A DNA stretch of 64,000 nt from Halanaerobacter jeridensis. GTDB lineage: Bacteria > Bacillota > Halanaerobiia > Halobacteroidales > Halobacteroidaceae. Both the position numbers and the translations under genes were made by a program. The DNA is taken from NCBI RefSeq assembly GCF_016908315.1, contig NZ_JAFBDQ010000008.1, positions 62,001 through 126,000 on the forward strand, in the 5' to 3' direction. Positions within the stretch are counted from its first letter, which is position 1. Each line of letters opens with the position of its first letter. This document shows positions 54,658 through 63,152 of this stretch, in pieces. The notes under the pieces are model-generated. The model ran no database searches and was not told where the DNA came from. It saw only the letters and a program-made list of their open reading frames with translations.

Positions 54658-55971
54658 TTATTCATTCACTATTTCTTTCATCTTATTAGTAGCATAGTCA
54701 AGAGCTTTTTGTGCTTCCCAATCTCTTTCTGTCATTTGATTTATAGAATCACCAATTACATATCTAGCACCAATATCTCCCATCTTAGGGAATACCTTTC
54801 CGCCTACAAATCCAAACTTACCGATATTATCTAATCCGCTAGCAATTTCAGTTGCTTTATCTCCATAGACAGAAATAGTTTTATTATCTTTATATTCTTT
54901 AGATTGAGCAATAGACTTACGAACCGGATTCATACCGCCTGGTGCCATGTGTAAAAATTCAATATAATTCTTCTTATCATGTAAGAACTTAACAAACTTT
55001 TTTGCTGCCTCTTCTTTCGCATCACTATTAGTAGAAGTGATACTTAATCCTACTACTTGACCAAATGTAGCGGCAGAAGAATGTTCCATTTTACTAGCAA
55101 ACCCAGTCTTTTCTACCATATTTTCTCCAACTAAGTCACTCATAATATAAGTAGAATAGAACATCATTGCTACTTGATCATTCAAGAATAGATTACGACC
55201 ATCACGCCATGTTTCTGGTCCTGGCTGAGTATAATTAGCTAAATCTTTTAAGTACTTATAAGTTTCTAGCATTTCTGGAGAATTATAAACAAGCTCGCCT
55301 TCTTCATTAAAGACTCGCGCATCATTAGATAAAGCAAATTGAGTGAATGTCTGACGTGCATAAGCATCCTTTTTAGTACCAAAAATAATGCCGTACTGTT
55401 TTTGGTCTGGCTTATGGAAGTGTTTAGCGGCTTTTAAAATATTCTCCCAATTAGTTGGTGCTTCTAAACCAGCTTCTTCAAACCAATCTTCACGGTACCA
55501 AATACCTTGTACCCAACCGTGAAATGGCACAGCATAGTTTCCATCACCATTAGCAACTTGAGTCATTTCTAATGGACCTTGGTAGAAATCATCACGTCCA
55601 TAACTATTAATCACATCTCCTGCTGCTTCAATATCTAATAATCCAGCATTTCCTAAACGTAATATCTTTTGAACTCCCATTTCCATTACCTGCGGCAGTT
55701 TATTACCTGCTTGAGCAGCTGACAGTTTAGTAGAAAAATCATTTTCTTCGACTGGTACTACTTTAACCTCAATTCCTGTTTCTTCAGTAAATTTCTTAGC
55801 TAATCCCTTAATCACTTCTAAACGACTTGATTCAACTTGAGTAGTCCAGTAAGTAATTTTAGTTGGCTCATCTTCATCATCATCACCGAATCCAAAAAAC
55901 GCAGCACTAGGAACTGTTAAACTTAAAACTAATGTCATGACCATTAATGTTACTAACCATCTTTTCTTCAT
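54658..55971 (-). CDS. Extracellular sugar-binding protein (ABC importer)
   Basis: 437 residues with a cleavable signal peptide ending near S-A-A-F-F; no lipobox Cys is visible, so it is predicted to be free in the periplasm. A family 1 solute-binding fold (S-R-L-E-V-I-K-G-L-A-K-K-F-T-E-E-T-G-I-E-V). The mature part is acidic. Located with the two permeases and followed by a hairpin. Cargo is probably glucosylglycerate or a related glycoside, by context only. Confidence 0.9.
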   Translation of the reverse strand: MKKRWLVTLMVMTLVLSLTVPSAAFFGFGDDDEDEPTKITYWTTQVESSRLEVIKGLAKKFTEETGIEVKVVPVEENDFSTKLSAAQAGNKLPQVMEMGVQKILRLGNAGLLDIEAAGDVINSYGRDDFYQGPLEMTQVANGDGNYAVPFHGWVQGIWYREDWFEEAGLEAPTNWENILKAAKHFHKPDQKQYGIIFGTKKDAYARQTFTQFALSNDARVFNEEGELVYNSPEMLETYKYLKDLANYTQPGPETWRDGRNLFLNDQVAMMFYSTYIMSDLVGENMVEKTGFASKMEHSSAATFGQVVGLSITSTNSDAKEEAAKKFVKFLHDKKNYIEFLHMAPGGMNPVRKSIAQSKEYKDNKTISVYGDKATEIASGLDNIGKFGFVGGKVFPKMGDIGARYVIGDSINQMTERDWEAQKALDYATNKMKEIVNE

Positions 55972-56269
55972 TAATTATACCCCCTTTGATTTTAGACCCG
56001 AAACTTATGTACTTATAAACTAGCTCATTTGTTATTTGTTCTGCACATTTATAATCACTTTTAGTCTTATATTTTATCTTACAATTATATTATATAGAAC
56101 AGAAAAGAGAAAAACTATATCACATTTGCATAAAAATAATCCGAATAGATACCCTTTTTTTGTACAAATTATAAAAAGCAAGGCTAAAAAGAGTTATCAT
56201 CATCCCAAAAATAGATTTAATTTCTAATTGATTCTAATTTCTTCAAAAACTCTAGAGTGACTCTTCTTT
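55972..56269. other. 298-base AT-rich gap upstream of the binding protein
   Basis: No gene is supported here. Two overlapping TATAAT-like hexamers lie at about 56084-56094 on the minus strand without a clear -35 box, so they may mark the transporter promoter. A weak stem (AGAGTCACTCT) just past the glycosyltransferase stop may be its transcript end. Confidence 0.4.
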
Positions 56270-57619
56270 TTAATCTAATAAGTTCTCAAGTATTTCTGCT
56301 AGGGTTTGATAAGATAAATGCTCTGCTCCTAAAGCAAAATTTTCTTCTACAACTTGCTGATAGTAATCTCTATCAGTTAACAAATCGATAATCTCTTGCG
56401 CTGCCTTTGTTAGCTTTTCTGTTTGGATATGAACTAAATCCTTCTCATCGCGATAAGCAATTTCGTCTCCTAAAGATATAATATTAAAACCTAAGTCCTT
56501 GATATCTGTTTTAAAGACAGGGTATTCATAAACTACCATCGGCTTTTTAGCAAATAATCCTTCTAAAAACTGATTACCCCAGCCTTCTAAAATACTAGGA
56601 TAGGTGATAATATCAGACTGTACATAGGCATCCCAGAGGGAATATCTTTTGCTGCCATTAACTGTACAGCGTTTCATTTCTATTAAATCATTAACAAATT
56701 CAAGCTTTACTCCCTGCTTTTGAGCTCGTTCTTTTAACTTTGCTACATACTCTTCATTACCCTCCGGTAATCCCGCTAAAACTAAAACAAATCTACTATC
56801 TTTAGTGAACTGTCTTCCATCATATAATTCTGCTCCTGTAAGCTGTTCTTTATATTCATCTTTATCTAACTGAGCTACTACATCAATAGCTAATTCAATC
56901 GCTTTGCGCTCAGCAATTCTAGTCGCTTGCAACATATAAATATCATTCTCATTTAATCCAATCTGTTCTTTGAAATCTTGATTATAGTCATCTTCTGCCC
57001 ACGGTTCTGCTGCAAAATCAAAAACATTGGGTACTACTGTAGCATGAATTCCTTTTCGCTCTGCTAACTCCTCTTGGGCCAATTTATTAATCACACAATG
57101 TTCAATATTATCCCCCTGCGGCGGAAAATATTCCTCTAAACACTGACTAACAAATTCACAGGTCGGCTGATATAGGTCTCGTTCCCAATAAAAATCATGG
57201 TGATGACAAATAAATTGTAAATCACTGTGCTCCTCAGCTAATTGACTAAAGGCAATTGCAGCCGGCAGATGCCAGCCTAAAGACCAAATATTATTAGGGA
57301 TTAGAATATCAATCTCATTTTCAGCTACATACTGCTCTAACTTTTCTTTAATTTCTGCTGCATAAGCTAAAATTTCTGCTTCCAATTCTTGAGCACTAAA
57401 ATCACTTAATTCCTCATAGGCATTCCGCACTATACGATCATTACGCTCTTGACGATATTTTAATTCAGGAATTACATCTCCCTCTACATTACCCGTACTT
57501 CCTGCTAAAAACTGAGCTTGATAACCCATATCTTCTAAAACCGTCTGCCATTTTTCCATTTCTAATGATACTCCATCAGTTTGACCCACTCTAAAATGTG
57601 ATAATACTACATTTTCCAT
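56270..57619 (-). CDS. GT4-type glycosyltransferase (glucosylglycerate locus)
   Basis: 449 residues from ATG at 57619 (M-E-N-V-V-L-S-H-F-R-V-G-Q-T-D-G-V-S-L-E) after GAGGAGG. Two Rossmann-like halves; the GT4 signature T-Y-P-S-I-L-E-G-W-G-N-Q-F-L-E-G is at about 370. It uses a sugar nucleotide to make a glycoside. It lies between the phosphorylase and the solute transporter, so it may build glucosylglycerate or mannosylglucosylglycerate (some Thermotogae have such enzymes). The substrate is a guess. Confidence 0.75.
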   Translation of the reverse strand: MENVVLSHFRVGQTDGVSLEMEKWQTVLEDMGYQAQFLAGSTGNVEGDVIPELKYRQERNDRIVRNAYEELSDFSAQELEAEILAYAAEIKEKLEQYVAENEIDILIPNNIWSLGWHLPAAIAFSQLAEEHSDLQFICHHHDFYWERDLYQPTCEFVSQCLEEYFPPQGDNIEHCVINKLAQEELAERKGIHATVVPNVFDFAAEPWAEDDYNQDFKEQIGLNENDIYMLQATRIAERKAIELAIDVVAQLDKDEYKEQLTGAELYDGRQFTKDSRFVLVLAGLPEGNEEYVAKLKERAQKQGVKLEFVNDLIEMKRCTVNGSKRYSLWDAYVQSDIITYPSILEGWGNQFLEGLFAKKPMVVYEYPVFKTDIKDLGFNIISLGDEIAYRDEKDLVHIQTEKLTKAAQEIIDLLTDRDYYQQVVEENFALGAEHLSYQTLAEILENLLD

Positions 57620-57655
57620 TTTTTTATCCTCCTCATTATCTTTTCCTAAACTAAT

Positions 57656-57682
57656 AAAGTGGTAGAAAAACTCTACCACTTT
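57656..57682 (-). terminator. Intercistronic hairpin between the phosphorylase and glycosyltransferase genes
   Basis: Perfect arms AAAGTGGTAGA and TCTACCACTTT around GTTTT. Only a short T-run follows, so it may be a partial terminator or processing site. Confidence 0.6.
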
Positions 57683-57707
57683 AAGAGATAATTATTCTAT
57701 TCGTGAT

Positions 57708-59444
57708 TTACTTCAACCATCTAACTTGATAAGGAGCTAAATTTAGCCGTACTTGCTTGCCTTGCACATCTACCTCTTCTTCCGCTATAATATCCTTAAA
57801 TTCTTCTCTATCTCCCATACCATATTCTGCTAAATCAACTACTACCTTTTGTTCTTCACCAGATACATTATGCAAACTAAGTAATGCCTCTTCTTCATGA
57901 CTTCTTAATAAAGAAAATACTGCTTCATTAGTGTCTAAAACCTCTTGTTTACCATTCGGATGAAAGGCTTTCTCTTCTTTTCTTAATTCAATCAATTTAC
58001 TATACTCCTTATATACTTTAGATCTTAGAGTATGAGGATCATTTAATTCCTCTTCTACTTGCTCTCGCTTAAGTTTTTCGCGGTTAATTGTTCTATTACG
58101 CCCTGTTTCTTCTACCCCTTGCTCATAATTTCTAGATCCTAATAAGCTGTGAATATAAATCCCTGGTACTCCTACCATTGCTAACAAGATTGACTGTGAT
58201 GCAACAAACTTCTTCGCTTGGGTATCTAAATCTTCATCTTCATCAATAATGGCATCTACATAAGTAATATTTAACTCATAAGGACTCTTAGAACCATCAC
58301 TATTAGTCTTATAATTGACTGCTCCTCCATGTTCTACAGCTCGGTCAGCTAAGTCTTGAATTTCTTCTTCTGTTAAAATACCTTCAGCTGGTCTGACGCC
58401 AATACCATCATGAGAAGCTAAAAAGTTAAAGAAAGTAGTCTCTTCTGAAGGAGCCTCAATATCAGCCGCCCACTCTGATAAGTAACTAGCATCACCACTA
58501 ACAAAAGAATGTAAAACTAAAGGTGGTAAACTAAATTGATATACCATCTGAGCTTCATCATCACCATTACCAAAGTAACTAATATTCTCTTCGTGAGGTA
58601 CATTAGTTTCAGTAATAATAATTACTTCAGGGGCTACAGCAGCAAAGATATCTTTCATTAACTTAACGACTTGATGCGTCTCTTCTAAATGAATACAGCT
58701 TGTACCTATCTTTTTCCAAAGATAAGCAATAGCATCTAATCTAATAATTTCTGCGCCTTGCGTCACATAAAATAATAAGATTTCAATTACTCGCAGTAAA
58801 ACTTCTGGGTTAGAAAAATTAAGGTCTACTTGGTCAGGGCTAAAGGTAGTCCATAAATGCTTTGTTCCTTCACTGCTTTCAAACTCAGTTAATAACGGCT
58901 TGGCCCGTGGTCTTGTTACCTGGGATAAATCTATCTCAGGGTCTACATCGATAAAGAAGTCTTCATACTCATCTTCACCATTTAAATAACCTTCAACCCA
59001 ATCACTCTCTGCCGAAATATGATTGATCACTGCATCAAACATCATCCGATAATCTTCACTAATTTGATTAATATCTGACCAATCTCCAAATTCAGGGTTT
59101 ACAGCTTTATAATCAATAATTGAAAATCCATCATCTGAGGAATAAGGGAAGAAAGGCAAAATATGAATTCCAGACACAAGATTAGAAAAATAATCATCTA
59201 CAAATTCTTTTAGTGATTGTAAGGGAGCTTTATCTTCCTCTTGAATATTATCCCCATATGTAATTAGAATTAAATCTTCTTCATCAACCCAATCTTTGCG
59301 ATCTTGTTGTTCTATCTGCGGCTTATATTCGGTCATTAATTCTAATATTTTATCAAAATATTCTTTACTCTGATTATCATATAAAAATTCTAGTTTATTT
59401 TTTATTCTTGCTGCTAAATCATCACTTAAATTTAGCTCTGCCAT
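57708..59444 (-). CDS. GH13_18 sugar phosphorylase, probably glucosylglycerate phosphorylase
   Basis: 578 residues from ATG at 59444 (M-A-E-L-N-L-S) after AGGAG. Clan GH13 barrel; catalytic Asp237 in I-I-R-L-D-A-I-A-Y, Glu279 in I-I-T-E-T-N-V-P-H and Asp346 in A-S-H-D-G-I-G. The segment I-A-Y-L-W-K-K-I-G-T-S-C-I-H-L-E-E-T-H matches E. coli YcjM and other glucosylglycerate phosphorylases rather than sucrose phosphorylases. The product would be glucose-1-phosphate and D-glycerate. The adjacent glycerate kinase strongly supports this reading; the sucrose alternative cannot be excluded without assay. Confidence 0.85.
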   Translation of the reverse strand: MAELNLSDDLAARIKNKLEFLYDNQSKEYFDKILELMTEYKPQIEQQDRKDWVDEEDLILITYGDNIQEEDKAPLQSLKEFVDDYFSNLVSGIHILPFFPYSSDDGFSIIDYKAVNPEFGDWSDINQISEDYRMMFDAVINHISAESDWVEGYLNGEDEYEDFFIDVDPEIDLSQVTRPRAKPLLTEFESSEGTKHLWTTFSPDQVDLNFSNPEVLLRVIEILLFYVTQGAEIIRLDAIAYLWKKIGTSCIHLEETHQVVKLMKDIFAAVAPEVIIITETNVPHEENISYFGNGDDEAQMVYQFSLPPLVLHSFVSGDASYLSEWAADIEAPSEETTFFNFLASHDGIGVRPAEGILTEEEIQDLADRAVEHGGAVNYKTNSDGSKSPYELNITYVDAIIDEDEDLDTQAKKFVASQSILLAMVGVPGIYIHSLLGSRNYEQGVEETGRNRTINREKLKREQVEEELNDPHTLRSKVYKEYSKLIELRKEEKAFHPNGKQEVLDTNEAVFSLLRSHEEEALLSLHNVSGEEQKVVVDLAEYGMGDREEFKDIIAEEEVDVQGKQVRLNLAPYQVRWLK

Positions 59445-59461
59445 GCTCACTCACTCCTTTA

Positions 59462-60595
59462 TTATATATTAATATCCAATAGATGCATTACTCTAATTAC
59501 AGTTTCTATTATTAATTCCTCCGCTTGAGCCATAGATTCCTGTAGAGTAATTGGCGCAGAAATAATACTTGTCATTCCATCTATACCTGACTTATATAAT
59601 TGTTTAGCATCCTCTTTAACTGTTCCAGCAATAGCAACTACCGGCACATCAAATTCTTGAGCTACTTTTGCAACTCCAACTGGAACTTTGCCATTAGCAG
59701 TTTGATGGTCTAAGGCTCCTTCACCAGTAATTACTAAATCAGCTTCTTTAATCTTAGCTCCCAAATTAAGAGTCTCACTTACAATTTCAATTCCTGAATT
59801 CAATTCAGCATCTAAAAAAGTTAAAAGTCCAGCTCCTAAACCGCCGGCTGCTCCGGCTCCTGGTTGCTGACTAACTTCTTGGCCTAATTCTTCTTTAATC
59901 ACTGTTGCTAAATGTTCTAAGTTCTGGTCTAATCTCTTTACATCGCCAGCAGAAGCACCTTTTTGCGGGGCGTAAATATGAGCTGCACCATTTTCTCCCA
60001 CTAACGGATTGTCTACATCACAAGCTACTTCAATTTCTATTTCTTCTAAGCGAGGGTCTAAATCAGATAAATCAACTGTTGCTAAATCAGCTAATCCAGC
60101 TCCTGTACCATCTATTTCTTGACCTGCTTGATCAAGAAACCGTCCTCCTAAAGCTTGGGCCATACCTACTCCACCATCATTAGTAGCACTACCACCAATA
60201 CCAATAATTAATTTAGAAATATCATAGTCCAATGCTTTTTCAATCAACTGTCCGGTTCCATAGGTAGTAGTTTCCAATGGATTATATTCTGCTTCTTCTA
60301 AGAGGGGTAATCCTGATGCTGCTGCCATTTCAACTACAGCTGTTTCTCCAGTTCCTAAAATCCCAAAATAGCTCTCTCGTTCGCGACCTAGAGGATCTTT
60401 AACTTTAGTTTCAATAATTTCTCCACCAGTAGCAGCCACCAAAGCTTCTACCATCCCCTCTCCGCCATCAGACAAGGGAACTTTCATTGTTTCTATTTCT
60501 TCATCATATCTATTGATCCCAATTTTAACTGCATCAGCTACTTCGGAAGCTGTTAAACTTCCTTTAAAAGAATCTGGGGCAATGATTACTCTCAC
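59462..60595 (-). CDS. glxK: Glycerate 2-kinase (GlxK/GarK family)
   Basis: 377 residues, starting with GTG at 60595 after GGAGGTGAG. I-A-P-D-S-F-K-G-S-L-T-A and G-G-S-A-T-N-D-G-G-V-G-M-A-Q are the family signatures. Phosphorylates D-glycerate to 2-phosphoglycerate, which enters glycolysis. Lies first in the solute operon, 17 bases ahead of the phosphorylase, so glycerate released by phosphorolysis is captured. Confidence 0.92.
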   Translation of the reverse strand: MRVIIAPDSFKGSLTASEVADAVKIGINRYDEEIETMKVPLSDGGEGMVEALVAATGGEIIETKVKDPLGRERESYFGILGTGETAVVEMAAASGLPLLEEAEYNPLETTTYGTGQLIEKALDYDISKLIIGIGGSATNDGGVGMAQALGGRFLDQAGQEIDGTGAGLADLATVDLSDLDPRLEEIEIEVACDVDNPLVGENGAAHIYAPQKGASAGDVKRLDQNLEHLATVIKEELGQEVSQQPGAGAAGGLGAGLLTFLDAELNSGIEIVSETLNLGAKIKEADLVITGEGALDHQTANGKVPVGVAKVAQEFDVPVVAIAGTVKEDAKQLYKSGIDGMTSIISAPITLQESMAQAEELIIETVIRVMHLLDINI

Positions 60596-60623
60596 GATCT
60601 CACCTCCATAATAAATCCAATAT

Positions 60624-60662
60624 AAAAGAGACTAACTTCTTAATTAAGAAATTAGTCTCTTT
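60624..60662 (-). terminator. Leader hairpin upstream of the glycerate kinase gene
   Basis: Minus-strand stem AAAGAGACTAATTTCTTAAT / TTAAGAAGTTAGTCTCTTT (one mismatch), then TTATATT. It is between the candidate promoter and the GTG start, so it could act as an attenuator. Confidence 0.65.
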
Positions 60663-60678
60663 ACTTACTTTCAATAAA

Positions 60679-60703
60679 ATTATACCCAATTTAATATTAA
60701 ATT
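60679..60703 (-). promoter_or_regulatory. Candidate promoter -10 and palindromic operator of the glucosylglycerate operon
   Basis: TATAAT at 60684-60679 (minus) follows a perfect 16-base palindrome AATTTAATATTAAATT (60688-60703). The palindrome could be bound by the CdaR-type regulator encoded upstream. No strong -35 box is seen, which fits an activated promoter. Confidence 0.5.
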
Positions 60704-60721
60704 ACTATATACTTTTTAAAC

Positions 60722-60751
60722 AAAAAAAGCGCTGTAAACAGCTCTTTTTTT
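60722..60751 (-). terminator. Terminator of the CdaR-like regulator gene
   Basis: Minus-strand AGAGCTGTTTACAGCGCT followed by TTTTTTTG, 15 bases past the stop codon. The regulator and the solute operon therefore are separate transcripts. Confidence 0.85.
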
Positions 60752-60766
60752 GTGCATTTTATTAAA

Positions 60767-61981
60767 TTATTCATTATACTCTCTTATCATCAAAGCTAAT
60801 TTTAAGCGTAGGGCATCAGAAAATTGCCGGGGATCTAAATTTGTCTTATCTTTAACCTTATCTAAACGATATAATAAAGTGTTACGGTGAATATATAATT
60901 TCCGAGCTGTTTGACTAACATTTAAATCATTAGCAAAAAATATATCTAATGTCTCTACTAAGGTCTCATCTAAATCATCTCTATTCTGGGCTGTACCTAA
61001 AGTAATCTTACTAAACCACTTTTTAGTTGCAGGAGATACTTCCTCTAATAATTTACCTATTTCTAGCTCATTGATATGATATATATCATCGCTGCCAAAA
61101 AGCTTGGCCCCAATCTCTCTAGCCTGTTTAGCCTCAGAAAAAGAATTACTGATTCCTTCTATTCCTGGGTGATAATTCCCAATGCCAATAGTTAAGTTTA
61201 AATCATATTTAGTTGATAATAATTCCTTAATCTTAGCTGCCAGATCAAATAAATACTCTTCTTTATCTACTGCTTTTAATTCAGCATGAAAGCTCTTGAT
61301 AACTAAGAAATTATTATTCCCTGCCATCGAAATCATATCTTGTTGGTCTTGGTAGAGCAAGTCTTTAATTTCACTTAAAATCTGATTCTTGAGCTGTTGA
61401 ATATAAATCCCTTCATCAACAGTTTCTTCCTTTTTATTTAGTTTATGATAAGCAAACTCCCAAAAGTTATCAATTCCTATTACTACAGCCACTCGGGAAA
61501 TCATCATATTATAACCCAATATTTCTGCTCGAGTTTTAATAAACTCTTTATCATCATCTTCATCTAAAGAGATTAAATCTTGAATAAAATTATCATGGGC
61601 TCGATCCTCTAATCTAATCTCTTCTTCTAACACTGATTGCTGCAGCATTAGTTCAGCAGTAATCTTAACTAATTCTGCATAATCTCTAATCTTATCAGGA
61701 GCACCAGTAATTCCTACTACTCCCACTATCTGCTCATTAAATTCAATGGGCAAATTAATGCCTGGTTTAACACCTTTTAAATTTTGAGCATCACTATGGC
61801 TAATCTCTAAAGGGTCTCCACTAGAAATAACCTTTTCTGCACCTTCATGAAATTGATCAATGCGTTCTTTATCTCCACTACCAATAATCAATCCATTTTC
61901 ATCCATGATATTAATATTCTTACCTAAAAGTTTAGTAGTTCTATTTACAATTAAAGAGGCTAGATTTTCTGTTATCTTCAT
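60767..61981 (-). CDS. CdaR-family sugar diacid/glycerate-responsive regulator
   Basis: 404 residues from ATG at 61981 (M-K-I-T-E-N-L-A-S) after TTGGGGG. N-terminal diacid-recognition domain (about 1-135), middle GGDEF-like module and C-terminal PucR-type helix-turn-helix (N-V-S-Q-T-A-R-K-L-Y-I-H-R-N-T-L-L-Y-R-L). E. coli CdaR responds to glycerate and sugar diacids; here D-glycerate from the phosphorylase is a plausible inducer of the divergently placed downstream operon. Terminator at its end. Confidence 0.88.
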   Translation of the reverse strand: MKITENLASLIVNRTTKLLGKNINIMDENGLIIGSGDKERIDQFHEGAEKVISSGDPLEISHSDAQNLKGVKPGINLPIEFNEQIVGVVGITGAPDKIRDYAELVKITAELMLQQSVLEEEIRLEDRAHDNFIQDLISLDEDDDKEFIKTRAEILGYNMMISRVAVVIGIDNFWEFAYHKLNKKEETVDEGIYIQQLKNQILSEIKDLLYQDQQDMISMAGNNNFLVIKSFHAELKAVDKEEYLFDLAAKIKELLSTKYDLNLTIGIGNYHPGIEGISNSFSEAKQAREIGAKLFGSDDIYHINELEIGKLLEEVSPATKKWFSKITLGTAQNRDDLDETLVETLDIFFANDLNVSQTARKLYIHRNTLLYRLDKVKDKTNLDPRQFSDALRLKLALMIREYNE

Positions 61982-62004
61982 TAGAATACCCCCAAGACTA
62001 TTGA

Positions 62005-63006
62005 TCACTTATTTGCTAATCTACTGTCTACAGTGTAAACTTCATGAATCCATAATCCAACTCTGCGTTCCATAGCTCTTAATAAATTCTCTTTTTTATA
62101 GCGCACATACTTACCATTTTCAGCTGTTCGCTGTTTATAATCTCCTCTATACTCTTGATCCCATTTTCCGGCTGGATCATTAGCATAATAATACTCATCA
62201 TCAAATCCTACTAAGACAATAATATGACCATAACTCGTAAATTTACCGTGCGCTACTACTGGTTTTCCCTCTTTTAATTGATTTTCAATATAGCGCGGTG
62301 AAATATTAACATTATTCCTAATTCTAATATCTAAATTATTATTCCGAGCATAATGATTAAATACTTCAGAAAAACCATCACCATATTGAGCTTTCATCTT
62401 ACCGAATGTTTTTGTTATTTTATCAGGATTCCCCTGCCAACCATAGTACTTAAGAACCATTGCTATAGCAGTATTTTGACAAGTACTAGCAGGGAAATAA
62501 TCATTATTATATTGATAAAAATAAGGCATATCATGAATCAAATGTTTTTCAACTTCGTAAACATCAACCTTGCGGATAAGACTATCTACCACTTCTCCTT
62601 TTTCATCTAAGCCTACAATATTAATTTCTTTAGTCCCAGGAGTACTAAAAGATAAATTAACCTCATAAGTACTATTTCGTACATCAGCCCGATAGACATC
62701 CATATTATTTGAAGAAAAAACAACTACTTGCTTGATATCTTGCTCAACAGTCCCCTGGATCTGTATCTTTTTATTTGTAATCAATTTATTATTAGCTTTT
62801 ATCTTTTTAGTGCTTCTATTTGCATTCAAATCAGATTGGCCTTGTCTACTACTGTTTACATTCATTCTTAAATCTGCAGCATTGATAATTGCCTGTTTCT
62901 GTTCTAAATCTTCACCTACAATCAAAATAAAAAAGTTCAAAATTAAAGTTAAAAGTAATAGATTCACAAAAAACTTACCCGTGCTTTTAGTGAATTGACC
63001 AACCAT
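62005..63006 (-). CDS. C39-like cysteine peptidase with N-terminal membrane anchor
   Basis: 333 residues. One membrane helix near residues 12-32, a linker with Lys-rich text, then a Peptidase_C39-like fold: Cys in P-A-S-T-C-Q-N-T-A-I-A-M, His in Y-G-H-I-I-V-L-V-G-F-D-D and Asp in N-D-P-A-G. The catalytic triad appears complete. Predicted to face the outside (periplasm). The neighbours are the CdaR-like regulator (23 bases after) and prmC; target unknown. Confidence 0.8.
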   Translation of the reverse strand: MVGQFTKSTGKFFVNLLLLTLILNFFILIVGEDLEQKQAIINAADLRMNVNSSRQGQSDLNANRSTKKIKANNKLITNKKIQIQGTVEQDIKQVVVFSSNNMDVYRADVRNSTYEVNLSFSTPGTKEINIVGLDEKGEVVDSLIRKVDVYEVEKHLIHDMPYFYQYNNDYFPASTCQNTAIAMVLKYYGWQGNPDKITKTFGKMKAQYGDGFSEVFNHYARNNNLDIRIRNNVNISPRYIENQLKEGKPVVAHGKFTSYGHIIVLVGFDDEYYYANDPAGKWDQEYRGDYKQRTAENGKYVRYKKENLLRAMERRVGLWIHEVYTVDSRLANK

Positions 63007-63111
63007 AATTTCACCTCTAATCCCTATAATAATTACAATATTTTCCTGGTAAAATTATACTAAATTATCTGGATAAAATCAAGCCCGTTTACATTTTTTT
63101 CTAAATAATTT

Positions 63112-63142
63112 AATTAAGATGGCTTCTCAGCCACCTTAAAAT
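63112..63142 (-). terminator. Terminator of prmC
   Basis: Minus-strand AAGGTGGCT / AGCCATCTT with loop GAGA, next to the prmC stop; the T-run is short and mixed. Confidence 0.6.
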
Positions 63143-63152
63143 TAAAATTAAT

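Noticed and set aside
56036-56227. Plus-strand 63-residue frame in the gap upstream of the binding protein
   Set aside because: No ribosome-binding site and no family resemblance. It runs against every gene of the window and lies in AT-rich promoter-like DNA.
57708-59444. Assignment as sucrose phosphorylase
   Set aside because: Clustering with glycerate kinase and the YcjM-like L-W-K...G-T-S-C-I-H-L segment point to glucosylglycerate. Sucrose is kept only as a fallback.
62353-62610. Plus-strand frame inside the C39-like peptidase gene
   Set aside because: Antisense shadow with no motifs. The minus-strand gene has the conserved Cys-His-Asp pattern.
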